Of a DNA stretch of 64,000 nucleotides, positions 32,234 through 44,643 are shown in pieces. Position numbers and translations under genes: made by a program. How positions within the stretch are numbered: the stretch's first letter is position 1; each line of letters begins with the position of its first letter. Source of the stretch: Chamaecyparis obtusa (lineage: Eukaryota; Streptophyta; Pinopsida; Cupressales; Cupressaceae). The notes below the pieces were generated by a model that had not been told where the DNA came from, did no database searches, and saw only the letters and a list, made by a program, of their open reading frames with translations. The DNA lies in contig BSBK01002053.1 of the NCBI GenBank assembly GCA_027943335.1, positions 930,001 to 994,000 on the forward strand. The letters run 5' to 3'.

Positions 32234-33439
32234 GATCTATAAACACAACACTTCAGTAAAACATTAGAGGTTAGCTATAATCAAAATCATGCAAAATTGA
32301 AAGCTATCTAACCAAGCGATTTACTGCCTTCTAGTAGGTGCGAGATTAATGTTCTTAGATTGTTATCGAGATCAGTGACCTAGATGACACCTAAATGAAG
32401 GATTTGAATGCCAAACTGATATGAAATATGAATGCAATTAATCTATATTTTTGATATTTTCTATGCAATAAGAATGAAAAACTAATATGAAACTAATCTA
32501 TATGAAAAACTTGATATGAAACTATCTAAGAATGGTATGCAAAAAAAAAGATTGATCTCACAAAGATGTTGATTCGCAAGAGCTTTGATTCTCCCAATTC
32601 CAATTCTCCAGCATGATTGTGCAAAAATATGAGATGCTTTGAGATGAGCTGAGGCTTGATTTTATAGAAATCCAGGGCTTTGGAGGTGCATGGAAAAAAG
32701 CCATAAATCACTCAAATAACTCAGGTTGATTTTTGAGTTATTTTTAAATAACAGATAATTAACTCACAAAAACATGCAAAAGCACAGTTCAACTCGAATT
32801 AGAAGTTTAGATCAACTTTAAAACTCAAAAAGATGTTGAGTTTCAAAAAGCTAACAACTTGCATTGATTTTCCAATTTTGAGTTTAACTGGTTCTTGAAT
32901 ATGCACATGGATAATTATGATTTAATAAATAAATAAAGTGATTTATGCTCAACTTAATTGCTTTTTGAAATAAAATAATTAATTTATGGGTTAATTAACT
33001 ATTTTATCAAACTTTTATTAAAAATTATATTATTAAATAATGACAACATGCTTTAATTAATTAAATAAGAATTTAATCAATTATTCATAAGAATTTTGAT
33101 TTATTGTCAAAATTAAATAATACAATTAATAATAGATAGAATTAAATTTAATTAAACAATTAAGTGGCAAGATATTAAATCTAATTAATTAAATATGAAA
33201 ATATTCAATTAATCAAACTTTAGGATAAATGTGATTTATTGCCAAATAATTATAAAATTAAAGATAATTATGATGATTAGGAATATTACTAGGAATATTC
33301 CCTGATGTAGAATTTAAGATAATCAATTATGATTCGATGATGTTTAGATGTGCCTTAGGTTAGGACTTTGATGTCGATTTCATTCGATTTGATGATGTAG
33401 GAGATTAATGAACTTATAGCCCATTTTCGGGGTATTACA
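32234..33439 (-). repeat. Gypsy-C 5' LTR, truncated by 22 bp at its internal end
   Basis: Matches 25080-26285 with about a dozen substitutions, mostly C/T or G/A. The last 22 bp of the LTR and the primer-binding site are missing at the junction with integrase sequence. Confidence 0.95.
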
Positions 33440-36400
33440 TGGAATACTGCCACCTATTGCTTCTTTATTTGATGCTCCTTCCTCTTCTAAATCTTCTGAG
33501 GGATAGGTTGACTCCCAAGACATATAGGTCTCTTCACTTGGCCAATGGAAAGTCAAGACTTCATCCCTTTTTGACAATAATTTATTCCATTTAGCAACCA
33601 CCTGGTGAACCTCTATTTTCACATTAGCAAAGTGTATCCTGGCATCCTAAAGAAGCTCAATTAGTTGTACAAGGGGAGTGTTATCATCTGTACCTAAAAT
33701 GGAATCCATTCTAGACAATACTTGCCCATCTATCTATTCCATCCATTCATCTTTATTTTTAATAACCCCATCTGCCTTGATAAGACCTAGAAAAATTTGA
33801 AAATTATCCTGAAAGTACCTTACCCTTAAGATTTTTGATCTTCTCTTTAAACTCTCCCTATTTACCTCAAAATCAAAAAGATATTTAAAAAACCTATAAG
33901 TATTTGTTACCTCTATATCCACAATACACTTTTCTTTGATTTGATCAAAAAATGAGTTCAAACTATGTCTTCTTGCAACCCACCTTTTCAAAAGTTGGTC
34001 TACAGTAGCTACTTCCCTTTTAAAAGATGTCAAAATCTCTGCTAATTGCTGGGTAGTTTTGTACACTTCTTTAGGTTTCACATTTGCAACAAAATGTGAA
34101 ACAACATCTTTTATCTTCTTTTCATACCTTTGCTTCACCTTTTGATCAACATCTTCCTCATTTATGGAAGGAGGAAGAGGGGAAGGAGGAAATTCAACAA
34201 TAGGGCTTGATGAGGAAGGCCCAGCAGGGGAGGGAGCTATCTACACTTGTTTTGATATTTGCACTAGGCCATGCTCTCCCAATTTCTTCCTTAAATCTGC
34301 AATTAATGTATCTCTCTCGAATATCCCCTGCTTCAACTCACCATAAACCTTTAAGACTGTTTCCAAATTTGAAGTGAGTTCTTCCTTCTCCTTGGGTTTT
34401 TTTTTTGCTACCTTTGTTGTTAATTATGCTATGGTCATTACCATACCTGATGCTTCTACCAAAGAAGTATCAGTAACCCTTCTTACAATTAAGCTCCCTA
34501 AAAGGTCATCTCTGACAATCTATTTTCCCTTGTTATGTTCATTCTTCCGTAGGGACCACACAACCAAAGCTTGGTGATTGTCACTGAAGGTGACCCCTTT
34601 AATGGCCTGTTCTGCTTCCTCTTTGGTTTTGTATAAAGGGGTGGTATATTTTCTAACTACATCTAGAACCACTACATCAATTATATCCCATTCTGGAAGG
34701 ATTAGCACTCTTGATACTTTTACCATGTCTCTTCCCTGTTTTGGAGTAATTTGTTTGAACTTTGTAGTCATCTCTATTTTCACTTCCTCCTCTATGATTT
34801 GTAGATCTTTTTCTGGATTCTCTTCATGCCTTTTCTCACAAATTTCTTGAAACTCAATGTTCAATTTCCAAAGAAATTGCATGAAAGCCCTACTCTTAAC
34901 AAAAGTGTCATCAGCCAAGAACTCATCACAAGCTTGTTTAATTATTGGGTCTAGTTCTGTGTTTGCCAATTCCCCTGCTGTTAGATCTAATTTGGGTTAT
35001 TCTAGAGGCTCTAGCACTCCATTTATTTCTTCATAGGTCATAAAGATTTGACCTAAAGCATCTACTTGCTGTACCCATTCTGTAACCTCTTGGTCATCCT
35101 AAATTTTTAGAAGTGACTGTGATGGAGAATAAATTTCCTCGACATGCACTGGTCTTTCTTCCACTTTTTATTTCTTTGATAGAGGTGGGGAATCACTTAC
35201 ATCTTTAGTGGATTGAAAATGAGGTGAGTCAGGTACCTCTACAACCTCTTTCAGTTTCCTAGTCTATTGTGAAGTAGATGAGACATTCCTCCCACCTATT
35301 TGCTTTTGTTGGCTATACTCTGGCACTACAATATTGTAACTAGTCTTCTTTTGTACCATGTATCTCCCTGGGGGTAATCCTTTTGCAAACATAGGCTTTC
35401 TCAACAACTGTTTAGCCCTTTCAGGGTCATCCTTCATAACCTTTTCTTTCTTTTCATTTAGGGTTTAATCTCCTAAAAATAGTTCATGAGAGTATCTATT
35501 TTCCTTCCCATTGGAGTTATGCTTTGTTGGGGATCCCATCCTGAATCAAAATTTTGGATAAAATCCAATGTCTTTTTGTATACTAGCCATTTTTCTTTCC
35601 TAACCTCTTGATCCTACAACTTTGGAATATTTTTGACAATATCTTTAGGAAAGTTAAAGAGGTGATTAATTGGGGCACATTTGGATCTCTTCTTAAACAT
35701 ATCATTATAAAACCCCTCTGGGTCTGCTATTCTAGCAATTGCAATGGCCATACGGTATGGTGCTAGGATTTTATCCATGTGAACCCATCCACCCTTTGTA
35801 ATTATGAATTGGTGGGCAATGGTAACATTTGGGAATAGAGTTCCCTTGTTTCTTCCAGTGAGAGCATATTCTTCAATATTTCCCAATTGTCTAAGAAATT
35901 CTGCAATACCGATCCTAAGGGGCACATGATAGGGCAATATGAAGGGGGTTCCCCTAAAACCATACAACCTAATGATATTTGATACATGGTAGAAAATGAC
36001 ATCTCCCTAATTGTGTACAATATTCAAACTCTCAGCAAACTAATTTGGCCTAATGAGTTATGCCAATGCTATTGGGATTCTTGGGTTGTCTAGGACAAAC
36101 AACATCCTGAGTCTGGCTACAAAACATTTTTCAAAATTTGTGAAACTATTATCCTTTCTATCCTAGGTCATTGTGAGGCTCCATAATTGGACTGGCATAT
36201 CTTCACCATCCTTCTATCTCATCAATTCCATTTCTTACTCAAAATAGCTTGCACCTTTAAACAAAAACATGTACATCATGAAAGAATACCAACAAAAGAG
36301 CCTGTCATCTTCACTCTTTTGGATCCTCACTAATCCATTATGGATTAATTCAGTAATGAATGGGGAAAAGTCAAAAGTAATAGATAGATGTGGGTGTAGC

Positions 36401-37117
36401 ATTTGAATCACCATGCACATAAAATGTATTGGCATCCTCTCCAAAAACCTGACATAATGACCAATATGCACCCTTAGCTTTGGAGTCAAAATATTCTATT
36501 TTAAAAGGCTCTTGTGTATTCTATCCTATAATAACCATTTTCCCAATTCTGGTGTAGAAACCATTCAATAATTTGCCCCTGAGATAATTCCTTTATGCAT
36601 CGTATACTTGCCTTAGCTCTTCAAAATCAATACTTTCCAAATTGTTGGAGGGTTCATTTAACCTAAACACCCTCTTGATTTCTTCAGCAAAAATTTTCAA
36701 TAATAACATTCCCTTTGCATCCCTAATCTCCCTAGTGATTGGGTCATAACCTTTTGCAACTTGGATCATTAAGTCAACATATGTAAAGACATCGGGTACC
36801 ACAAGTTTTCCTAGGTCAGACTGCCATATATTACTTGTAGGGGGAGGGGCATTTCTCTGACTAAAACCTAGTTTGAACAAGGCTAAACTAGTGATATCAG
36901 GGTCACCATTCACGTTAATTGTACCAATTTTGGCCTCTCTAATATAACTCGTAGTGTCATACAAACCATCTGCTATCTTTATCCTAGAGTCCTTAGGAGT
37001 TAATCTCTTGACATTCACTAGGTCAATTGTAGAGCTGGGAAGCAATTGTATTAGGTCTTCATGCAAACCTTTGTCACTATATTCAATTTTATTGGACAAT
37101 TCTTTTCTTGGTGCCAT
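33440..37117 (-). pseudogene. Element D large ORF of unknown function (about 1,230 codons)
   Basis: I do not recognise this protein. An ATG at 37117 (MAPRKELSNKIEYSDKGLHE) opens a minus-strand frame that stays coding-like to the Gypsy-C junction, with stops and two frame changes (between about 36.59 and 35.61 kb). Pieces: 36593-37117 (includes VVPDVFTYVDLMIQVAKGYD), 36235-36489 (GHYVRFLERMPIHFMCMVIQ), 35614-35967 (TIAHQFIITKGGWVHMDKIL), 34520-34969 (charged, E/K-rich), 33734-34138 (coiled-coil-like), 33445-33622. No zinc knuckle, protease, RT, integrase or transposase motif is visible. It lies between Gypsy-B's PBS and gag, so it must have arrived by insertion. Its charged C-terminal half recalls the unknown ORF at 5.2-6.9 kb, without clear similarity. 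Confidence 0.6.
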
Positions 37118-38462
37118 TTTAGGGTTTATCTTAAAAAAAACCTTTTCAAGATAGACAAACTTCAGAACTATGATTCTATCAGTAGGGAAACAATTTGTAC
37201 AAGTATTTTACCAACCTCTTTCCAGAAAATCACCGGGAGATAACAACTAGTCCTTGCAATTCTTTACGCTCAAGTCTCTGCAATTTTTGATTTCTTTGTG
37301 CTTATGAGAATGCACAGAACTTTGATATATGAGCAATTAAAATAGTCATTTTAGGAATTTATTTAGCATGATTCAACCATTACTTCTCTGAGAGATTGAA
37401 CTATCACTTCTCAATGGGAAAATTCAAATTTGTGTCACCTTTACTTCTAGTTTGAACTTGAACCATCGATTTCCACTTCTCAAAATCTAACGGTTATCTT
37501 ATGATCACAAGGCTTGGGAAAACTTAATGCAATTATAAGACAATCATTCGATCAAAATGTATCAACGATGATCTCTTTTTTTAAGAGAGTGGCACACTTG
37601 ACAATTTTGCAGCCTTGATACCATATCAATGGCTATCGTATGATCATATGAACTAGAAAGATTCCATGAGATCATAAGACAATCATTAGATCCTTTCTTT
37701 GTTACTGATGCCTTTATAAAAGTTGAACCCACTTGCTTTCAGCCAATCATGAGATAACATGTCAAAAACCCTTAACAGGTGGACCTGTAAAACCTTTTTC
37801 CCTTTAGCATCCACACTTATTGACATCTGCCACATCAGTAGGACTTTTCAACTAATCATTAGTGGCCATATGCAAATAGCTGGCAATGGACCCACTTCCT
37901 CTTTATCACCTTAGAGCATTGTAAGATCAATGACTGTCTTATGATCTCATAGGGTTAAAAGATTCTATGAGATCATAAGACCACCATCAGATCCTTTCTA
38001 AGATTCAGAGCCCAAAAGAATACCAAAACATTATAACGAGAAAGTATCAAGGACTTAGGAAATATTAATATCACCGGGCCTTTGGACCTAAGGAAAAAAA
38101 AGATATGACCCCCCGTGGTGATATAAATAAACACATGCTTTTTGGGGAACTTAAGTTACTCCAAAAAGTAATGCTCAAATAGACATAAAAAGTGCAACCT
38201 AGGGATTTTTTGAAAGTGGCAAATACCTAGGGTTTTCCTCAAATTTGAATTTTAAACTAGGGCTGGCCAGATATGGGGGAAAATCTTGATAATTTTGCAG
38301 GGCTTTTTGTGGGTTTTTTGCAGCAAAATTCTCTCAATTTCATGAACTTTCATACACACTTCAAATTTATAAAAATTTTACATGATTTATGCACCAAAAA
38401 TTTTGAAGTGCCAATAGGGTAGTAGATTGCGATCTGACCTACAATTGTAGAGGGTTGTCAAG
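37118..38462. other. Element D upstream region and Gypsy-B leader, with hairpin repeats
   Basis: No ORF. It holds three related hairpins (37491-37545, 37633-37682, 37936-37981) and, toward 38.4 kb, the Gypsy-B sequence before gag. The D/B boundary could not be fixed. Confidence 0.4.
37936..37981. repeat. Perfect 17-bp inverted repeat, 12-base loop
   Basis: GTCTTATGATCTCATAG, GGTTAAAAGATT, CTATGAGATCATAAGAC. The arms pair without mismatch. Two decayed relatives lie at 37491-37545 and 37633-37682, and the last two are followed by ATCA(T/G)ATCC-like sequence (ATTAGATCCTTTCT and ATCAGATCCTTTCT). Confidence 0.9.
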
Positions 38463-39271
38463 ATGGTTCATGGGAGGTGAGATGCAGATCTAGGATTGGC
38501 AGATATGCTAAGATAGATTGCTGCTAGGTTAGAAGCAGTGGAAACAGCCCAAAGAAGAGGTAGACATATTGAAGATGTTAATGATGATGAAATTGAAGAA
38601 GAATAGGTGAATGCAAAACCTGCTCCTATTATGGATCAAGGTGAAGAAATTTTTTTGAAGGCTTTGAAAAATCTGAAGTCAACACCACATTTGAATCCTC
38701 CTGAGTATAATGGAAAGCTAGATTCTGATGAATTGGTGGATTGGATCACTGAGATGGAAAAGTATTTTGAATATGAGAATATCCCTGAGGATAAGAAGGT
38801 GAAGATTACAAGCACAAAGTTGAAAAGTCATGCATCCTTATGGTGGGAACATCTACAATTAGATCAGAAAAGGAAAGGAAAAGAAAAAATCAAGGTATGG
38901 TTTAAAATGGTCAATAAATTGAAAGGAAAATTCTTACCCTATGATTATTAGATTAACCTAGTTTGGCGAATGCAAAGTATGAGATAGAAGGAAAGCTCGG
39001 TAAAAGAGTATACTGGGGAATTCTATAGATTGGATATTAGATCTAGACATGATGAAGATGATGTGGAAAGAATAGGTAGATACTTGAATGGTTTGAGGGT
39101 TTCCATTCAGGAGAAAATTAGCATGGTCAAGTTGGAGAACATTGAAGAGGCTTACCAGTTTGCTTTGAAAGCTGAGGAGAAATTGAACAAAAGACATCAG
39201 CAAAGACAGAGAGGTCAAGGTGGTAGAGTCCCTAGAGGAAGAGGTATATCTAATGGTGAAAATGGTAGATC
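38463..39271 (+). pseudogene. Gypsy-B gag, 5' part (up to Copia-F insertion)
   Basis: An ATG at 38463 starts a frame with LGLADML and IAARLEAVETAQRRGRHIED, then stops at three CAG/CGA-like positions, then ALKNLKSTPHLNPPEYNGKL and DELVDWITEMEKYFEYENI. The core HASLWWEHLQLDQKRKGKEK and GRYLNGLRVSIQEKISMVKL match the retrotransposon gag fold (PF03732-type: F.G..D...WI..ME..F, W...V...F). Copia-F enters at AGATC (39267-39271), and the frame resumes without shift at 46217. Confidence 0.9.
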
Positions 39272-40474
39272 TATTAGGAATGAATGCTGAAGCCTTTGGT
39301 AGTCATTTTGTAGTAGTGGTTGTTGCATTGATGACTATGATTGTCATTGATGTCAACACAGTGTTATTCTAGAGTTTAGCAGAGAAGCAAGCATAGTTTT
39401 TTTTTGCGCACGTGTTATATTGAAAATTGAGTTATGAATAGTTTATGGTATGTTATTTGGTGTGTTATTAACCTATGGTTAAGAGCACAAAAAGAAATTC
39501 ATTTATTCATGAAAGTTATAAGCATTTTGGTGAAAGCAGTATTCTGGCAATGTTCCTGAGTAGCGGTTTTTGGTAATCAAAGGATATCTCCTAATTGGGA
39601 TGGAATCTAATTCTATGTAGTTAAAGGGAAGTTTGAGACTCATTGGTGGTGATGTGGTTCATAGTGAAAACTTTGAGGTCACATGATTGGAAAGTTACAA
39701 TATCTAGAAGTCGACAGTTTTATGTAATTTTGGTGTAGCATGGTGAAATTATTATTTTGTATTTGTATGCTGACTCATTTGTAATTATTTGAGTGTGGTA
39801 TAAAGGAAGGAATGTTTTCCTTGTTGTAAGATTGGATTTTGATAGTTGTGATATGAAATTGCGAAAGTTGTGATGCGAATATATGCATGAGGTGAAAAAT
39901 AGAGCTAATTTAGTGATTAAGGAAGACTTGCGAAGTACAGAGATCTGGATTTGTGATCTTGTGTAGCAGAGAGTGTGGTTTTGGCACAGTGTGAAGGAGG
40001 TAAGATATTTCATATTATTCTATTGAATAATCATAAGATCTATTGGATAGTGAGTTTAGAGATCTTTCCTTGAAGCTATTTGGGCAGTGGGTCCTTTTGT
40101 CTTCCATAACTCCTAACAGGGTTAGAATCTTTTAACAGGGATTCAAAATCTCCTAACAGGGATTCATATGTACTGAATGTATTTCATAAGACTCCTAACA
40201 GGGTCCATCCTTTCACAAGGAACTTTCATATTAGTGCATTATTTTGTGGGCATCATTCCCACCAGGGTTTACTCTTTGATCAAGAGGTTCCCTAGTTAAC
40301 ATATCTTGTGTTATTGTGTCATTGTGTATGATTATCTTTCTATGGTTGGTTACTACATTGATTATATAGTTTAAAGCTATTGAATTTGATAATGAAGTTG
40401 ATAAATGGTTTAATTATCAGATAACTGATTCCCCCCCCCTTCTCAGTTATCTAGGGGATCTTTTCTCTCTAACA
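39272..40474 (+). repeat. Copia-F 5' LTR
   Basis: About 1203 bp, ending CTCTCTAACA. Contains repeated CTAACAGGG units (40108-40206), the GGGCATCATTCCCACCAGGG block (about 40248) and a C-rich tract (40431-40443). Confidence 0.95.
39799..39804 (+). promoter_or_regulatory. Candidate TATA box of Copia-F LTR
   Basis: TATAAA in GTGTGGTATAAAGGAAGG, followed by the inverted repeat AAGGAATGTTTTCCTT. The same arrangement occurs in the 3' LTR (45548) and, as TATAAG, in Copia-1, so it is conserved in the family. Confidence 0.45.
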
Positions 40475-40490
40475 ATTGGTATCAGAGCAG
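40475..40490 (+). other. Copia-F primer-binding site
   Basis: ATTGGTATCAGAGCAG directly after the LTR, the initiator-Met tRNA complement used by most plant Copia elements. Confidence 0.92.
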
Positions 40491-40530
40491 AAGGTCCTTA
40501 AAAGAGAAGTTTAACAAATTAAGGAGATCT

Positions 40531-43500
40531 ATGGCAAATTTCAGGAAAGAAAGCCCTAAGTTTGATGGAGTAAATTTTGATAGCTGGAAGGAAAAGATGA
40601 AGACACATCTCTTGTGTTTAGGACCAGCCTATTGGTTGATTACAAAGAATGAAAGGACTATAATTGAAGAAGATAGTCTTGAATCAAGTTCTAAAGATGA
40701 GGTAGATCTATTCATGTGTAACATACTTGCAAGAGAAGCACTTTTATCAGCACTTTTAGAGAATGAATACAGTCAGGTAAAAGGTTTAACTAGATCTTAT
40801 GATATTTGGAAAGCTTTACATTCTACATTTGAAGGTGATGAACATGCAAAGAAAGCTAGGTTACATAATTGGATTTGTGCATTTGAAGACATAAGAATGA
40901 TGGAAGATGAATCTATTAGAAGCTATATTGGTAGGATGTTAGAAATTGTTGTAGGAATAAAGTCTTGTGGAGGTGAAAAGATAGAGAATGAAGTAATATG
41001 GAAGATTTTGAGAACATTGACACCAGTATTCAGGCATACTACACAAATGATTGAACAAGTGATACCTTGTACACCAAAATTTTCAAGAGAGACTCTTATT
41101 GGAAGATTGGAAGTAGTAGAGATGAATTTGAGATTATCAGGAGAACTACGTAGAGTGGAGACAACATTCAGTGCTCTTAGCATCAGACCTACTTTGTCTA
41201 GAAGTAAAAGTGTGAATGGAGATTATGCCAGCAGTAGCAGATCCAAATCTGATGAAGATAAGAAGATTGAAGAAGGTATTGCCTTGCTTGTGAAAAGAGA
41301 ACTAGATGGTAAGAAAATCTTTAAATGTTGGACATGTCAAGAATATGGTCATTTTGCATCTAAGTGTCCTAAGAGAGTTAAGAAGTATAGAAACAATTTC
41401 AAGCCTAGAAGACCTAAAGAATGTTATTATGCAAATGATGAAGAAATTGAAGCAGGAATTGAAAGACATTTGAGTGACAGTGATAATGATAACTTTGATG
41501 ACATAGGATTTGTAGTAATTAAGGAAGAAAATTCTAAATCTAATGTTAAGGAAGAGAAAGCCTTAGTTTTTCAAGTTGAAAAGAAAGTTGATTGGATTAT
41601 AGATAGTGGTTGTTCACATCATATGACTGGTGATAAAGGAAAGTTCATAAAGTTTAACAATTATGATGGAGGAGTTTTTAGAGTTGGTAACAATGCACCT
41701 TGTTTGATTAAAGGTATAGGATCTATTAATCTTGATGGAAAGACTAATATTGATGAAGTTTACTTTGTTGATGGATTGAAACATAGTATTTTGAGTGTTG
41801 GACAGTTAGTTGATAAGGGATATCAAGTTTTGTTTACTGAGAAAACTTGTGCGATTAAGGATAAAGATGAAAATCTAACTGGAACATGATCTAGAACTAG
41901 AGGTAATGTATTTCAGTTGAACCCTACTAAGATGACATGCTTGATGACTAAGATTGATGACAGTTGGTTATGGCATAAAAGGTTCTATCATATAAACTTT
42001 GATAATATTGTGAAAGTGAGTTCTACACTTGTAGTAAGAGATTTACCTAAGATTATGAAGCCTACTAACATGATTTGCAAGGAATGTGTGATGGCTAAGA
42101 AGAAAAGGAGTTCATTTCCTAGCAAGAAGTTCACATCTATAGAAAAGTTGGAGATTGTTCATACAGACTTTAGCGGTCCTACTAGGACTAGAGGATTCTA
42201 TGGAGAAAGGTATTTTATGATTCTCGTTGATGATTTTACAAGAATGATGTGGATTTCATTTTTGAAAGAAAAATCTGAAGCATTTGATAAGTTTAAGGTC
42301 ATGAAGAATAATGTTGAGAATGAATCAAGAATGAGGATTAAATGTTTGAGATCTGATAGAGGTGGAGAATTTACATCTAAAGAGTTTAACACTTTTTGTG
42401 AAGTAAATGGTATTAAGAGATAGTTTTCAGCCCCTAGAACACCTGAACAAAATGGTATTGTAGAAAGAAGGAACAGATCAGTGACTGAAGTAGCTAGAGC
42501 TATGTTGTTTGAAGGTGATTTGGCAAAGATATTTTGCAGAGAAGCAGTGAATACAATAGTATATACAATGAATAGAGTACAAATCAGAGTAGACACAGAC
42601 AAGACACCTTATGAATTATGGTTTGGACATGCACCCTTAGTTAAGTATTTTAGAATTTTTGGAAGCAAACGTTATATTAAGAGAGATGATGATATAGGAA
42701 AGTTTGATCCTAGAAGTGATGAAGGAATTTTTCTTGGATATTCTTTGAAAAGAAAAGCATATAGATGTTACAATAAGAGAACTAAGACTATTGTTGAAAG
42801 TGCAAATGTAAAAGTTGATGAGAAGTTTAAAATTCAGGAAAGAATGCTTGATTATGAATTTGATGAAGGAACTAACCCTCAGCCTAACATTGAAACTACT
42901 GAATAATTTTTTGAGACTGACAGTGAATTGTTGAATGAAAGTTATGCTGAAGAAAATAAAGAAGAATCTATAGTTGAAGAAAGGTCAGTGACTATGACAC
43001 CTAACAAGTATATATCAAGACATCATCCTATTGAACAAGTGATTGGAAGTTTGGATAGAGGAGTTATGACTAGAAAGAAGGTACATTTATGTTTGATTTC
43101 TCAAATTGAACCTAAGTCTACTAATGAAGATTGTGAAGATGAACATTGGATTAAAGCTATGAAAGAAGAATTGGATCAGATTGAAAAGAACAAGACATGG
43201 GAATTGGTCCCTAGACCTAAAGATAAAAATGTGATTGGAACTAAATGGGTATTTAGGAACAAAGATGAATGAACAAGGAGAAGTAATTAGAAATAAAGCA
43301 AGATTGGTATGTAAGGGATACTCACAGCAAGAAGGAATTGACTATGGAGAGACTTTTTCCCCTGTGGCAAGACTTGAAGAAGTAAGAATGTTTTTGGCTT
43401 ATGCAACATTTAAGAAATTCAAAGTGTATCAGATGGATGTGAAGTCAGCATTTCTGAATGGTGAATTAGAAGAAGAAGTCTACATTGAGCAGCTTGAAGG

Positions 43501-44643
43501 TTTTCCTTTGACTCAAGAAGGAGACATGGTATGTAAACTAAAGAAAGCATTGTATGGACTAAAGCAAGCACCTAGAACTTGGCATGCTAGATTGGATAAG
43601 TATTTGTTAAAATTGAGATTTACAAAAGGAACAGCTGATAGTAATTTGTATACAAAAGAAATTGAGAATGGATTGTTAGTTTTGGTTATTTTTCTTGATG
43701 ACATTATTTTTGGAGGAGAAGATGAAGCTAGTGACAAATTTGCTAATGAAATGAAGAAATAATTTGAAATGAGTATGATTGGAGAAATGAAATACTTTTT
43801 GGGATTACAAATAACACAAAATAAAGATGGTATCTTTGTAAGTCAGACAAAGTACTTGAATGATTTGTTGAAAAGATTTGGTATGGAGAATTGTAAACCA
43901 GTTGGAACACCTATGGTTATAGGACATAAACTATCTAGTAAAGATGAAACACCAGCAGTTGAGCAAAAGAAATACAAATCTATGATTGGAGGATTGCAGT
44001 ACTTGACACACACTAGAATAGATATACAACATTCAGTTGGAATGGTAGCAAGATTTCAAGCTGAACCTAGAGAGTCACATTATGCAACAGTGAAGAGGAT
44101 ACTAAGATATCTTAGAGGCACAATGGACTATGGATTGTGGTATGAAAATTCTAATGATTTTACCCTATGTGCATATACTGATGCTGATTGGGGAGGTAGT
44201 ATTGATGATAAGGAAAGAACCAGTGGTGGAGCCTTTTTTCTTGGAGGAAGATTAGTTTCTTGGTTGAGCAAAAAGAAGAATTGTATCTCACAGAGTACAG
44301 CAGAAGCAGAGTATGTAGCAGTAGCAAATAATTATAACCAGATAATTTGGATGAAGCAAATGTTGAAGGACATTGGAATCAAGTTGAATGACCCTATTGT
44401 CATACATTGTGACAATACAAGTACAGTTAGTATGTCAAGAAATCTAGTTTTACATTCTAAGACAAAGCATATAGAGATTAAGTATCATGTTGTAAGAGAG
44501 AAAGTAGTTGAGAAAGAAGTTAGACTAGAGTACATAAGCACAAAGGAGCAGATAGCAGACATATTTACAAAGCCTTTGCCTAAGGATACATTTGAGTATC
44601 TAAGAGGTATGCTTGGGGTTATGCCCCAGCCTACTTTTGAATA
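40531..44643 (+). pseudogene. Copia-F gag-pol polyprotein, lightly broken
   Basis: Start ATG at 40531 (MANFRKESPKFDGVNFDSWK), 41 bases after the PBS. Gag with an UBN2-type core (IWKALHSTFEGDEHAKKARL), zinc knuckle CWTCQEYGHFASKC (41329-41370) and protease DSGCSHHMTGD (41605). GAG-pre-integrase (LWHKRFYHINFDNI), integrase core with HTDFSGPTRTRGF, ILVDDFTRMMW and SDRGGEFTSKEF. RT with [22 protein letters not shown] and catalytic site [11 protein letters not shown], where FVDD or YVDD is usual. RNase H with SQSTAEAEYVA and a C-terminus at 44643. Defects: TGA 41887, TAG 42421, TAA 42904, a one-base frameshift near 43262 and TAA 43760. About 1,371 codons in all, the usual length, so few lesions separate it from an intact frame. 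Confidence 0.96.

Larger units (their letters stand above)
25058..33439 (-). mobile_element. Gypsy-C, deleted Tat/Athila-like retrotransposon with antisense PMD ORF
   Basis: Minus-oriented. Left copy (3' LTR) 25058-26285, right copy (5' LTR, lacking its last 22 bp) 32234-33439, perfect duplication TGGAA (25053-25057 and 33440-33444). The polypurine tract AAAGAGGGGCAAAA abuts the left LTR. Of pol, only the integrase C-terminus remains, fused directly to the truncated 5' LTR. Between it and the 3' LTR lies a long non-coding region with tandem repeats and a plus-strand ORF. The LTRs differ at only about a dozen positions over 1.2 kb, the least divergence of any pair here, so it is a recent arrival. 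The lineage call rests on the integrase tail style and the long 3' region. Confidence 0.92.

Noticed and set aside
37491..37981. CRISPR-like repeats
   Set aside because: Only three imperfect palindromes with unequal spacing in plant DNA; no array or cas genes.
42198..42602. 134-codon minus ORF opposite Copia-F integrase
   Set aside because: Shadow frame of the real plus-strand coding; similar shadows occur opposite Copia-1 (583-777) and Copia-H (62037-62300).
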